A DNA stretch of 14,336 nucleotides. It comes from Gammaproteobacteria bacterium (GTDB lineage: Bacteria > Pseudomonadota > Gammaproteobacteria > JAPPPA01). Where the stretch lies: assembly GCA_028817755.1 (NCBI GenBank), contig JAPPPA010000270.1, positions 1 to 14,336 on the forward strand, in the 5' to 3' direction. The notes below the pieces were generated by a model that was not told where the DNA came from, made no database searches, and was given only the letters and a program-made list of their open reading frames with translations. Positions 1-7,801 of this stretch are shown in pieces (position 1 is the stretch's first letter; each line of letters begins with the position of its first letter). Both the position numbers and the translations under genes were made by a program.

Positions 1-248
<248 letters not shown>

Positions 249-291
249 ATAACACTCAAATTGTTTGACTCCGGTCATGCAAAATCATTGT

Positions 292-345
292 GTTGACACT
301 GTCAACGCTATCAATCTTCCAAATTGCTTAAGACGCTGTCTTAAG
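292..345 (+). other. 23S-5S spacer with two hairpins, likely rRNA processing elements
   Basis: The spacer between 23S and 5S holds two perfect inverted repeats. The first, at 292-306, has arms GTTGAC and GTCAAC around a 3-base loop. The second, at 327-345, has 8-bp arms CTTAAGAC and GTCTTAAG around GCT and ends about ten bases before 5S. No tRNA is present in the spacer. Such stems between 23S and 5S commonly lie near RNase cleavage sites during rRNA maturation; that role here is inferred from position only. Confidence 0.5.
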
Positions 346-355
346 AAACCAGTTT

Positions 356-472
356 TCTTGGCGACAATAGCGAGTTGGTCCCACCTGATCCCATCCCGAA
401 CTCAGAAGTGAAACGACTTAGCGCCGATGGTAGTGTGGGGCTTCCCCATGTGAGAGTAGGTCATCGCCAAGT
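356..472 (+). rRNA. rrf: 5S ribosomal RNA
   Basis: The sequence carries the conserved 5S core CCCACCTGATCCCATCCCGA, followed by AACTCAGAAGTGAAAC, GCCGATGGTAGTGTGGGG and GAGAGTAGG. The ends CTTGGCGA and TCGCCAAG pair to form helix I. The length of about 117-120 bases is normal, and the sequence reads very like Pseudomonas and other gammaproteobacterial 5S genes. It lies about 107 bases after 23S, as expected for the last gene of an rrn operon. The boundaries may be off by one to three bases. Confidence 0.96.
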
Positions 473-480
473 TCTATTAA

Positions 481-518
481 GAAACCCCGCGTACGAAAGT
501 GCGCGGGGTTTCGTCATT
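481..518 (+). terminator. rRNA operon rho-independent terminator
   Basis: A near-perfect hairpin starts about eight bases after 5S. GAAACCCCGCG at 481-491 pairs with CGCGGGGTTTC at 502-512; the stem extends through three more pairs (one of them G-T) to a GAAA tetraloop at 495-498. A short, imperfect T-rich run (GTCATTTC) follows. Its position after the last rRNA gene and its strength make it the operon terminator. Confidence 0.9.
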
Positions 519-939
519 TCTGCCTACTAGTTTTTCCTGCTCATCTCGCCTTACCTTAATCGGTAGCCTGTCTTCTTGTTTTAAGTGCTAGCCGCTGGCC
601 ACTTGTGCTGCTATTTATTCTGATAGTGGGCCTCGCTAGTCCAATTTCGTCGTTGTTTTCTATAGTGCGTCCTTAGTTGTTTAAAACTATCTCCCTTGGT
701 GCTGGCTGTTAGGTTTGCCTCGCCATTTCGACAGGAAGGAGGAGCGCTTTAGAGCTGTTAAAGATTCGCCTCAGCAGCGAGCTGGAGTCCTGACTAAGGA
801 AGGGTGGCTTAGTGTAATGGGCTATTAGTGCCCCGTAGCGGGACTGTCTTGTCCGAACGTTGCGGGCGAATTAAGCCTAAAGGTTCTTTAGGTCTTAATA
901 TGGACTAGAAGAGGGTTGCGGACTTGGAATGCTATTTGG
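513..939. other. Non-coding region between rrn terminator and trkH end
   Basis: This 427-base stretch separates the rRNA operon from the convergent trkH gene. I find no credible open reading frame, tRNA or insertion-sequence end in it. The only clear structure is a hairpin at 871-898 (listed separately). A Shine-Dalgarno-like AAGGAGGAG occurs at 736-744 but no start codon follows at a usable distance. Small RNAs or protein-binding sites cannot be excluded by reading alone. Confidence 0.6.
871..898 (-). terminator. Hairpin downstream of trkH, possible weak terminator
   Basis: CCTAAAG at 876-882 pairs with CTTTAGG at 886-892 around a 3-base loop, and the stem continues outward through TTAA/TTAA with one bulged base. 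It lies about 42 bases past the trkH stop codon, where an operon terminator would sit. Neither strand has a good T-run after the stem, so intrinsic termination is doubtful. It could instead protect the 3' end of the trk mRNA. Confidence 0.35.
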
Positions 940-2391
940 TTATTTGCGCCAGAAAGCAGGCGTAAATAGTACGAGCAAGGTAAAGATTTCTAAGCGGCCT
1001 AATAACATGGCCAGAATTAAGGACCACTTCGCAGGATCTGAAACAGTTGCCATATTGTTGGCTACTTCGCCTAATCCAGGTCCTAGGTTGTTTAAGCAGG
1101 CTGCAACAGCCGCAAACGCGCTGAGTGGCTCTAAGCCTGTCATTAGTACTAGCACTAACAGCAAAGCGAAGATGCCAACATAGGCTGCAAAGAAGCCCCA
1201 AACCGCGTCAATAACACGTGCATCTACAACGCGATGGCGCATTTTTACTGGAATAACGGCATTGGGGTGCACAAGGCGTTTTAATTCCCGCACGCCTTGG
1301 CGCAATAACAGAATCACCCGAACCACTTTAATACCGCCAGCGGTTGAGCCAGCACAACCACCAATAAAGCTGGCCATAAGTAGCAGTACAGGTAATGCAG
1401 TTGGCCAGTTGCTGTGGTCGGCGGTGGTAAAGCCGGTGGTGGTAGCAAAGGACACGACCTGAAAAATCGCTTCTACCAAGGCATCGTCTGGATCGCTGTA
1501 ATGACTTGCGGCTACCAGCCCGATAAAGCAGATAGAAATACCGAACAATAAAAGCGCTAAATAGCCTTTTAACTCGGTGTCTTGCCAATAGTGCGTTACA
1601 CGGCGGCCGCTAAATGCGACGAAATGCAGCGCGAAGTTAACCCCTGCAATCACCATAAATACCGACGCTATCAGGTTGATGGCAGAGCTATCAAACCAGC
1701 CCATGCTGGCATCATGTGTGGAAAAACCACCAATCGCGATGGTGCTAAAAGCATGGCAAATCGCGTCGAATACACTCATGCCGGCCGCCCAGTACGCTAG
1801 TGCACAGCTGGCGGTCAGCCCTGAATAAACGTACCAAAGTGCTTTGGCTGTTTCAGAAATTCTTGGTGCTAATTTACTGTCTTTAATCGGCCCCGGCGTT
1901 TCGGCGCGATACAGCTGCATGCCGCCGACGCCCAGCATAGGCAGGATGGCCACGGCTAATACAATGATCCCTAAGCCCCCGAGCCATTGGAGTTGTTGGC
2001 GGTAATACAGAATCGACTTTGGTAACTCGTCCAGCCCCGTGATGACGGTCGCTCCAGTGGTGGTTAAACCACTAAAGGATTCAAATAGAGCGTCGGTAAT
2101 GCTGAGACTGGGTTCTGTTGAAATGAAGAGTGGTAAGGCCCCGAAAGTCCCCAGAATGGTCCAGAACGCGACAACGATGACAAACCCATCACGTAAGCGT
2201 AAGTCTGAGCGATCTTGCCGAACCGGTGCCCATGTCACAAACCCGGTAATGAGAGTGATCAAGAATCCATATAAAAACGGACTGGCTTGGCCTTCTTGGA
2301 AAACTCCCCAAACCGCTAGAGGTGGCAGCATGGTGCTGCTGAATAGCATCAGTAGTAAGCCGCTGACCCGTTGTACTACTTTTGGATTCAT
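940..2391 (-). CDS. trkH: Trk potassium uptake channel subunit TrkH
   Basis: TrkH is the inner-membrane K+-translocating subunit of the Trk system and works with the cytoplasmic TrkA ring. The product is 483 residues, the usual TrkH length, and is strongly hydrophobic throughout. All four pore-loop filters of the SKT superfamily are visible: TTTGATV near 110-116, AIGGFS near 219-224, TTTGFTT near 317-323 and NNLGPG near 434-439, each keeping the filter glycine. GGCAGSTAGGIK (344-355) matches the intramembrane gating loop, and the conserved arginine of GRLE is at about 466. The gene is the last of the def operon, 18 bases after trkA, so the transporter and its regulator are made together. No clear Shine-Dalgarno site precedes the ATG, which suggests coupling to trkA translation. 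The protein appears intact. Confidence 0.96.
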   Translation of the reverse strand: MNPKVVQRVSGLLLMLFSSTMLPPLAVWGVFQEGQASPFLYGFLITLITGFVTWAPVRQDRSDLRLRDGFVIVVAFWTILGTFGALPLFISTEPSLSITDALFESFSGLTTTGATVITGLDELPKSILYYRQQLQWLGGLGIIVLAVAILPMLGVGGMQLYRAETPGPIKDSKLAPRISETAKALWYVYSGLTASCALAYWAAGMSVFDAICHAFSTIAIGGFSTHDASMGWFDSSAINLIASVFMVIAGVNFALHFVAFSGRRVTHYWQDTELKGYLALLLFGISICFIGLVAASHYSDPDDALVEAIFQVVSFATTTGFTTADHSNWPTALPVLLLMASFIGGCAGSTAGGIKVVRVILLLRQGVRELKRLVHPNAVIPVKMRHRVVDARVIDAVWGFFAAYVGIFALLLVLVLMTGLEPLSAFAAVAACLNNLGPGLGEVANNMATVSDPAKWSLILAMLLGRLEIFTLLVLFTPAFWRK

Positions 2392-2409
2392 TTGGCTTAG
2401 CGGTTGCGG

Positions 2410-3798
2410 TTAGATATAAGTTGGCGCGACTTCAAATAGCCGCTCAACTTCACCGGTCTTGGTCTTATCCGTGAGGAAAACAACAACGTGGTCTTCCGGC
2501 TGAATCACGGTGTCGTGGTGCGCCATCATTACCTGTTCGCCGCGCACAATAGCGCTTATTGTCGCGCCTTTGGGCAGAGGTACGTCTTCCACTGCACGGC
2601 CCACTACTTTTGATGTTTCCATCGTGCCGTGGGCTACGGCTTCAATTGCCTCTGCCGCTCCCTGGCGCAGGGTGTGCACGGCTGCAACATCACCGCGACG
2701 AACATGTGAAAGTAACGCGCCAATGGTGGTTTGTTGTGGTGAAACGGCGATATCAATAACCGACTCGCCTTGGACCAAATCCACGTAGGCGGGCCGGTTA
2801 ATCAACGCCATTACGCGCTTAGCGCCTAAGCGTTTAGCGAGCATGGCAGACAGAATATTAGCTTCGTCATCGTTAGTGACTGCGCAGAACACATCAACAT
2901 GTTGGATGTTCTCTTCCAACAGCAATTCTTCGTTGGCGGCATCACCGTGTAACACGAGCGTACGATCCAGCAGGTCATTCAAATAATGAATCCGAGGTCT
3001 GCGCTGCTCTAAGAGTTTGACGTGGTTGCTACGCTCTAATGCCTTGGCTAAACGAAGCCCGATGTTGCCGCCGCCGGCAATCATGATATGTCGCGCAGGT
3101 TTGTCTACACGACGCACTTCCGCCATTACTTTGCGAATATCTTTGCGCGCAGCGAGGAAGAAAATTTCGTCATCGGCTTCGATGACGGTATTTCCCTCAG
3201 GAATCAGGCCACGGCCACGGCGATAAATGGCGGCAATACGCGAGTCAATATTCGGCATGTGTTTGCGAATATCGCGTAATTCATGGCCGACCAGCGGGCC
3301 GCCGTAAAAGGCTTTCACGCCGACGAGTCGAAGTTTGCCGTCAGCGAAGTCGAGCACCTGTAGGGCGCCGGGATATTTAATTAAGCGACGAATATGATCT
3401 GTTACCAGCTGTTCGGGGCTGATGATCATGTCGATCGGAATATTGTCGTCGTTGAATAACCGCGTTTTCGTTTCTGGATCGTTTAGGTATTCGGCCGCAC
3501 GTACGCGCGCAATTTTGGTCGGTGTATGAAACAGGCTGTAACAGACCTGGCAGGCAGCCATATTGGTTTCGTCAGAGCCGGTAACAGCAATCACCATATC
3601 GGCGTATTCCGCACCGGCGTTACGCAGCGTATCTGGGTGCGCGCCAAAACCTTGAATGGTTTTAATGTCTAAGCGTTCTTGCAGCTCGTGCAGTAGCCCG
3701 GGGTCTTGGTCGACCACCGTAATGTCGTTGGCTTCAGAGGCCAAATTTTGCGCCAGTGTGGATCCGACTCGGCCCGCACCAACAATGACAATTCTCAT
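2410..3798 (-). CDS. trkA: Trk system potassium uptake protein TrkA (NAD-binding RCK protein)
   Basis: TrkA is the peripheral cytoplasmic subunit that binds nucleotides (NADH/NAD, ATP) and gates TrkH. The 462-residue product has the family's duplicated layout: an RCK-N Rossmann domain starting MRIVIVGAGRVGSTLA (GxGxxG at 7-12, acidic D30 after the second strand) with an RCK-C domain to about 220, then a second RCK-N with GGGNIG at 242-247 and E264, and a second RCK-C reaching VVVFLTDKT near 438-446. The length is close to that of E. coli TrkA. It follows rsmB after 25 bases and precedes trkH by 18 bases, all on one strand. The order rsmB-trkA is conserved in many gammaproteobacteria. Start at ATG 3798, where the Rossmann motif begins directly; no strong Shine-Dalgarno site is visible. 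Confidence 0.97.
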   Translation of the reverse strand: MRIVIVGAGRVGSTLAQNLASEANDITVVDQDPGLLHELQERLDIKTIQGFGAHPDTLRNAGAEYADMVIAVTGSDETNMAACQVCYSLFHTPTKIARVRAAEYLNDPETKTRLFNDDNIPIDMIISPEQLVTDHIRRLIKYPGALQVLDFADGKLRLVGVKAFYGGPLVGHELRDIRKHMPNIDSRIAAIYRRGRGLIPEGNTVIEADDEIFFLAARKDIRKVMAEVRRVDKPARHIMIAGGGNIGLRLAKALERSNHVKLLEQRRPRIHYLNDLLDRTLVLHGDAANEELLLEENIQHVDVFCAVTNDDEANILSAMLAKRLGAKRVMALINRPAYVDLVQGESVIDIAVSPQQTTIGALLSHVRRGDVAAVHTLRQGAAEAIEAVAHGTMETSKVVGRAVEDVPLPKGATISAIVRGEQVMMAHHDTVIQPEDHVVVFLTDKTKTGEVERLFEVAPTYI

Positions 3799-3823
3799 GC
3801 TTGGCTACTTTTCTGGCGTTGGC

Positions 3824-5107
3824 TTATGCCGCCGCTTGTTTTTCTAGTACGCAATAGTAAAACCCATCCATGCCAGAGTCACCCGGAAAAATTTGTTTTC
3901 CGACTGCGCAGTTATGTCCCCAGTCACTTTCGATGCTGATTTCTTTCGCATCCGCGGTCTTTTCAAGGAATGCTTTTACTTGTTCGATGTTTTCTTTTTT
4001 GAGGATAGAACAGGTGCAATAAACCAAGCGGCCGCCTATTTTTAAGCGCTGCCATAGGCTTTCTAGAATTTCGGCTTGGAGTGCGACTAGATTCTCGATG
4101 TCAGATTCGCGCCGCAGCAATTTGATATCAGGGTGACGGCGGATAACGCCGGTAGCGGAGCAGGGCGCATCCAGCAAAATACGGTCATAGGGCTCATTTG
4201 GTGCCCAGTTTTCTGTGTCGCGCGCATCGGCAGCAATGACTTTTGCCGTTTGCTTTAAGCGCTCAAGATTTTCATGCACACGTTTTAAGCGGTCGGCTTC
4301 ACTATCCAGCGCTGTAACCTGCGCTTGTGGCGCAAGCTGCAATATATGTGTGGTTTTTCCGCCGGGTGCGGCGCAGGCATCCAGAATCTGTTCACTATCT
4401 TTGGGCGCCAGTAGCGTGGCGGCTATTTGTGCAGCGGCGTCTTGAACGATGAATTCGCCGTTAGTGAAGCTGGCAAGCCCGGTAATGTCGACGGCTTCTG
4501 TCACTGTCAGGGCTGATTCAATACCCGCATGTGGTTCTGTTTTTAGACCTTGTTCGGCGAGTTTGGCTTGCAGCTCTGGGCGGCTTGTGACGGCGCGCAA
4601 TGTCATTGTTGCTGGACTCGTACTGCCAGCCAAAATTCGTTCTTGCTGTTGTGGCCAGTCTTGTTGGATTTGCTTTAATAGCCAATCAGGTAGCTCGGCC
4701 GCCGCTTTTGTGGGCGGTTCCGCAGTGCTGGCACGGCGTAACACAGCATTGCATAACCCTCTCGCCCAGCTTTTGTTTTTAGGACAAAGGTTAACGGTCT
4801 CAGAAATCGCGGCGTGTGCAGGGATGCGGGTATGTCTTAACTGAAACAAACCAAGTGCTAGCAGGCAAAGGATGTCGCTGTCTTTGCCTTTCAGCGGCTT
4901 TTGCAAATAGCCGCGGAGCTCTTTCTGTAATCCAAACCAGTGCTGCAAACTGCCCATCACTAATTGTTGTAGCAGGCCGCGATCACGAGGACTGCAAGCT
5001 TGCTGAGCTGGGGGCAGCGTTTGTCCGGTAGAAAGGCCGTCGCGCACGACCCCAGTTAGCACTTTTAGCGCTAATTTCCGCGGGTTGCCGTTAGCGCTTT
5101 GAGACAT
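3824..5107 (-). CDS. rsmB: 16S rRNA (cytosine-967 C5)-methyltransferase RsmB
   Basis: RsmB methylates C967 of 16S rRNA using S-adenosylmethionine. With the start chosen here the product has 427 residues, as usual for RsmB. The N-terminal part is a NusB-like RNA-binding domain. The methyltransferase domain shows the SAM motif DACAAPGGKT (about 243-252), DAPCSATG with the release cysteine (C316) and YCTCS with the catalytic cysteine (C366). I prefer ATG at 5107, giving MSQSANGNPRKLAL, because it forms TAATG with the fmt stop codon, a typical coupled junction. An ATG at 5131 would add eight residues and overlap fmt by 25 bases. The gene sits between fmt and trkA, as in E. coli, where it was called sun or fmu. 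Confidence 0.95.
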   Translation of the reverse strand: MSQSANGNPRKLALKVLTGVVRDGLSTGQTLPPAQQACSPRDRGLLQQLVMGSLQHWFGLQKELRGYLQKPLKGKDSDILCLLALGLFQLRHTRIPAHAAISETVNLCPKNKSWARGLCNAVLRRASTAEPPTKAAAELPDWLLKQIQQDWPQQQERILAGSTSPATMTLRAVTSRPELQAKLAEQGLKTEPHAGIESALTVTEAVDITGLASFTNGEFIVQDAAAQIAATLLAPKDSEQILDACAAPGGKTTHILQLAPQAQVTALDSEADRLKRVHENLERLKQTAKVIAADARDTENWAPNEPYDRILLDAPCSATGVIRRHPDIKLLRRESDIENLVALQAEILESLWQRLKIGGRLVYCTCSILKKENIEQVKAFLEKTADAKEISIESDWGHNCAVGKQIFPGDSGMDGFYYCVLEKQAAA

Positions 5108-6033
5108 TATGAGAAGTCGCTGCCTAGCCAAGCGTTGAGGTCGTGGCCGTTTGCAAAGTCTTGGATGGCTAGCGGTTTATTGCCAGGCGCTTGTAGCTTT
5201 GTGATGCGCAACAAACCATTGCCTGTGCCGACGACAATGCCCGTTTTGTCGGCGCTCACAATATGGGCGGGTTTGGCCGAGCCTTGTTCGGCAGTAGCAG
5301 CCCAGATGCGCAGGCGTTGCTCTTCGCGGCTCGCCCAACATACGGGCCAAGGATTAAATGCGCGTACTTTAGCGGCGATATTCTCGGCGTTTTGCTGCCA
5401 GTCAATTTGGGCATCTTGTTTGTCGAGCTTATGTGCATAATTGGCTTGGCTGTCGTCTTGCGCTTCGGGCTTTAGGCCGCCGGGTATAGTCGACACGGTT
5501 TCGATTAAGGCTTGTGCGCCGATTTCGGCAAGCGCGTCATGTAGTTCGCCGCCAGTCATGTCGGCGCTGATAGGTAATGTGACCTTATGCAGCATATCGC
5601 CGGTATCTAAGCCGGCGTCCATTTGCATAATGGTGACGCCGGTTTCTATATCGCCCGCTTCAATACAGCGTTGAATAGGGGCTGCGCCGCGCCAGCGTGG
5701 TAGCAGCGAGGCATGCACGTTAATGCAGCCATAACGTGGCGTGTCTAAAACGGCTTGAGGCAATATGAGGCCATAAGCCACAACGACCATCAGTTCGGCA
5801 TCTAGCGCGGCTAGTTCAGCCTGTTCCGCCTCATCTTTAAGTGATAGTGGCTGCAATACCGGAATATTGTTATCCAGTGCACATTGCTTGACTGGGCCTG
5901 CTTGTAGCTTGCGCCCGCGGCCAGCGGGGCGATCTGGTTGGCAATACACGGCCACCACATCGTGACCGGCATCAAGCAGCGCTTGAAGGCAGCCAACAGA
6001 AAAGTCTGGTGTGCCGGCAAAGATAATCTTCAT
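5107..6033 (-). CDS. fmt: Methionyl-tRNA formyltransferase
   Basis: Fmt transfers a formyl group from 10-formyl-tetrahydrofolate to Met-tRNA(fMet), allowing initiation. The 308-residue product is of normal length. It begins MKIIFAGTPDFSVGCL, typical of the family, and has PAGRGRKL (37-43 region), the tRNA-contacting loop. The folate/formyl site NVHASLLPRWRGAAP (105-119) supplies the catalytic N105 and H107, and GLDTGDM supplies D143. The C-terminal OB-like domain spans roughly 205-300, including FNPWPVCW. The gene starts six bases after def, its functional partner, which removes the formyl group later. The stop codon overlaps the rsmB start as TAATG. The leader GGCTAAACTCAC before the ATG lacks a Shine-Dalgarno site, suggesting translational coupling to def. 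Confidence 0.97.
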   Translation of the reverse strand: MKIIFAGTPDFSVGCLQALLDAGHDVVAVYCQPDRPAGRGRKLQAGPVKQCALDNNIPVLQPLSLKDEAEQAELAALDAELMVVVAYGLILPQAVLDTPRYGCINVHASLLPRWRGAAPIQRCIEAGDIETGVTIMQMDAGLDTGDMLHKVTLPISADMTGGELHDALAEIGAQALIETVSTIPGGLKPEAQDDSQANYAHKLDKQDAQIDWQQNAENIAAKVRAFNPWPVCWASREEQRLRIWAATAEQGSAKPAHIVSADKTGIVVGTGNGLLRITKLQAPGNKPLAIQDFANGHDLNAWLGSDFS

Positions 6034-6039
6034 GTGAGT

Positions 6040-6543
6040 TTAGCCTTTGCGGCGTTTAGCTTTGGCGAGTTTCTTTTTCACCATCTCTCGTTTCAGCGGT
6101 GAGAGGTAGTCAACGAACAATTTGCCTGCTAGGTGATCCATTTCATGTTGGATGCAGACGGCGAGTAATTCATCAGCTTCGAGAACAAAACTATCGCCAT
6201 TGCGGTCTAAGGCTTTAACGGTTAAAGCGTGGGCGCGTTTCACATCAGCAAAAATGCCGGGTACTGAAAGGCAGCCTTCTTGCATGGTGCCAATGTCGTG
6301 TTTTTCCACAATCTCGGGATTAATAAACACGCGCGGTTCGTTTTTTTCTTCCGACAAATCCATCACAATGATTTGTTTATGCACGTTAATTTGCGTAGCG
6401 GCGAGGCCGATGCCGGGAGCGGCGTACATGGTCTCGAACATGTCATCTACAAGCTTCTGTATGCCTGCATCAACGGTTTCTACCGGAGTTGCTTTGGTGC
6501 GAAGCCGAGGATCTGGAAATTCGAGAATATTAAGTAAGGCCAT
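6040..6543 (-). CDS. def: Peptide deformylase
   Basis: Def removes the N-formyl group from nascent proteins using a metal ion, usually Fe2+. The 167-residue product starts MALLNILEFPDPRLR, very like Pseudomonas Def. It holds all three family motifs: GIGLAATQ (44-51), EGCLS (89-93) with metal ligand C91, and HEMDH (133-137) with ligands H133 and H137 and catalytic E134. The C-terminus is basic (KKKLAKAKRRKG). The frame is open to an upstream ATG at 6621, but that would add 26 residues unlike any deformylase, and it lies upstream of the likely promoter, so 6543 is the start. It is the first gene of the minus-strand operon def-fmt-rsmB-trkA-trkH. No Shine-Dalgarno site is visible; the leader is T-rich just before the ATG. 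Confidence 0.97.
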   Translation of the reverse strand: MALLNILEFPDPRLRTKATPVETVDAGIQKLVDDMFETMYAAPGIGLAATQINVHKQIIVMDLSEEKNEPRVFINPEIVEKHDIGTMQEGCLSVPGIFADVKRAHALTVKALDRNGDSFVLEADELLAVCIQHEMDHLAGKLFVDYLSPLKREMVKKKLAKAKRRKG

Positions 6544-6609
6544 AACGACAAAAACGCGATAAATGGATGGCTGCCGAAAGCACAGCATATTGGTTACACT
6601 AGAATGACT

Positions 6610-6615
6610 ATTATA
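6610..6615 (-). promoter_or_regulatory. Candidate -10 element for the def operon
   Basis: On the minus strand this is a perfect TATAAT, about 70 bases upstream of the def ATG at 6543. I see no good TTGACA-like -35 at 16-18 bases spacing and no TGn extension, so activity would rely on the -10 or on an activator. On the plus strand the overlapping TATTAT (6609-6614) could serve the divergent LysM gene. A 10-bp palindrome CACCGCGGTG lies next to it at 6619-6628 and could be an operator. Confidence 0.45.
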
Positions 6616-6647
6616 CGTCACCGCGGTGCGGTTTTATGGTCGAGCGT

Positions 6648-6654
6648 AGGGGAG
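6648..6654 (+). promoter_or_regulatory. Ribosome binding site that supports the TTG start of the LysM gene
   Basis: The sequence AGGGGAG, with AAAGAG just after it, lies about eight bases before the TTG at 6663 and inside the reading frame that would follow the alternative ATG at 6636. It is the best Shine-Dalgarno match near either start, and it decides the start choice together with the lipoprotein signal encoded from the TTG. Confidence 0.6.
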
Positions 6655-6662
6655 AAAGAGTC

Positions 6663-7793
6663 TTGCGATTAAATACGTTAGCGCCAGCATTGATGGCTGC
6701 TTTGTTTGCCGTAGGCTGTGCTTCAACGCCGACCGCTCCTGAGTCGCAAGAACCTGCCGCGCCACTTGCTCAGGTTGCCCCTGAAAACACCTTGGGTGTG
6801 GCGGTAAGTGTTCCGCCTCAACTTATTCGTCCAGCAGCACCAACGCGCTATGTGGTGGTGAAAGGCGACACGTTGTGGGACATCTCATCCCGTTTCCTTT
6901 CTAACCCGTGGCTCTGGCCAGAGATTTGGCTGGTTAATCCGCAGATTAAGAATCCGCACCTTATCTACCCTGGTGACATTGTTTCGCTGGAATGGATTAA
7001 CGGTAAGCCTGTTTTACGTATTGAGCGTGATGACGGCATTAAGCGTTTGAAGCCTATTGTGCGGACAACGCCGCTGCCGCAGCCGGTGCCTGCGCTGCCT
7101 ATGGATGCGATTCAAAGCTTTATTCAGCACGCCCGTTTCATTGATGAAGGCGCGGCAGAAAACGCACCTTATATGTTAGCTGCGGCTGACGGCCATTTGA
7201 TGGCGGCCAAAGGCATGGATATTTACGCTCGTGGTTTTGGTGAAGACCGCACCACCACCTGGCAAATGGTACGAGCGGGTAAGCGTTACTACGACCCTGT
7301 TACGGCAGAATATTTAGGCCAAGAAGGAATTGGCGTAGGCACGGCGGAAGTGCTGGTAGTCGGCGATCCTGCGCGCCTGCGTATTGAAAACTCCTTGCGC
7401 GAAGCACTACCCGGCGATTTGCTTTTCCCGGTGCCGGAAGAAGAGTTTATTCCCGAGTTACTATTGCAGCCTGTCGCGGAAGATATTGAAGCCCGTGTCG
7501 TTGCTGGGTTTGATGTGATTACCCGTGTGGGCCAATTTCAAATTATTACCTTGAACTGCGGTAGCGAGCACGATCTTGCTTTGGGCGCTACGTTTGAGGG
7601 CTTTGCGCAGAACACGCGTATCGAAGATAACGTGCGTGGCGACGGTGCCTTGGTGACTTTGCCGGGTGAATACCGTGGTTTGGCCGTTGTCTTCCGGATC
7701 GATGAAAAAGTTGCGCATGCATTAGTGATGAATGCGGAGCAGCCAATGCAAGCGGGCGATCATTTGCGCTCGCCGCTATTGTCGGCGCGTTAG
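6663..7793 (+). CDS. LysM-domain lipoprotein (peptidoglycan-associated)
   Basis: Predicted envelope lipoprotein with one LysM domain, which binds the N-acetylglucosamine backbone of peptidoglycan. I choose the TTG at 6663: AGGGGAG ends eight bases before it, and the product begins MRLNTLAPALMAALFAVGCA, a clean lipoprotein signal with lipobox AVGC and Cys19. An ATG at 6636 would add nine charged residues and has no Shine-Dalgarno site. The LysM segment (about 62-109) contains VVVKGDTLWDIS, NPWLWPEIWLVNPQI and HLIYPGD. The remaining 260 or so residues have no fold I recognise; LNCGSEHDLALGATFEG resembles a segment seen in homologues. A LysM protein in this place, divergent from def and ahead of dprA, occurs in Pseudomonas and Vibrio, but its role is not established. 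dprA follows after eight bases. Confidence 0.88.
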   Translation: MRLNTLAPALMAALFAVGCASTPTAPESQEPAAPLAQVAPENTLGVAVSVPPQLIRPAAPTRYVVVKGDTLWDISSRFLSNPWLWPEIWLVNPQIKNPHLIYPGDIVSLEWINGKPVLRIERDDGIKRLKPIVRTTPLPQPVPALPMDAIQSFIQHARFIDEGAAENAPYMLAAADGHLMAAKGMDIYARGFGEDRTTTWQMVRAGKRYYDPVTAEYLGQEGIGVGTAEVLVVGDPARLRIENSLREALPGDLLFPVPEEEFIPELLLQPVAEDIEARVVAGFDVITRVGQFQIITLNCGSEHDLALGATFEGFAQNTRIEDNVRGDGALVTLPGEYRGLAVVFRIDEKVAHALVMNAEQPMQAGDHLRSPLLSAR

Positions 7794-7801
7794 TTCTGTC
7801 T

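Noticed and set aside
736..744. Strong Shine-Dalgarno-like AAGGAGGAG in the 513-939 gap
   Set aside because: No ATG, GTG or TTG follows within a usable distance with an open frame; probably chance.
929..1183. Plus-strand 84-residue frame at the end of trkH
   Set aside because: Antisense to the conserved TrkH C-terminus, including the fourth filter region; no independent support.
2039..2413. Plus-strand 124-residue frame opposite the start of trkH
   Set aside because: Basic, low-information antisense shadow of trkH with no ribosome site.
4449..4844. Plus-strand 131-residue frame
   Set aside because: It lies wholly antisense inside rsmB, which has clear motifs across the region, and shows no recognisable domain.
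6544..6621. Upstream ATG for def adding 26 residues
   Set aside because: The extension is unlike deformylases and starts upstream of the likely TATAAT promoter; the family start MALLNILEFPDPRLR is at 6543.
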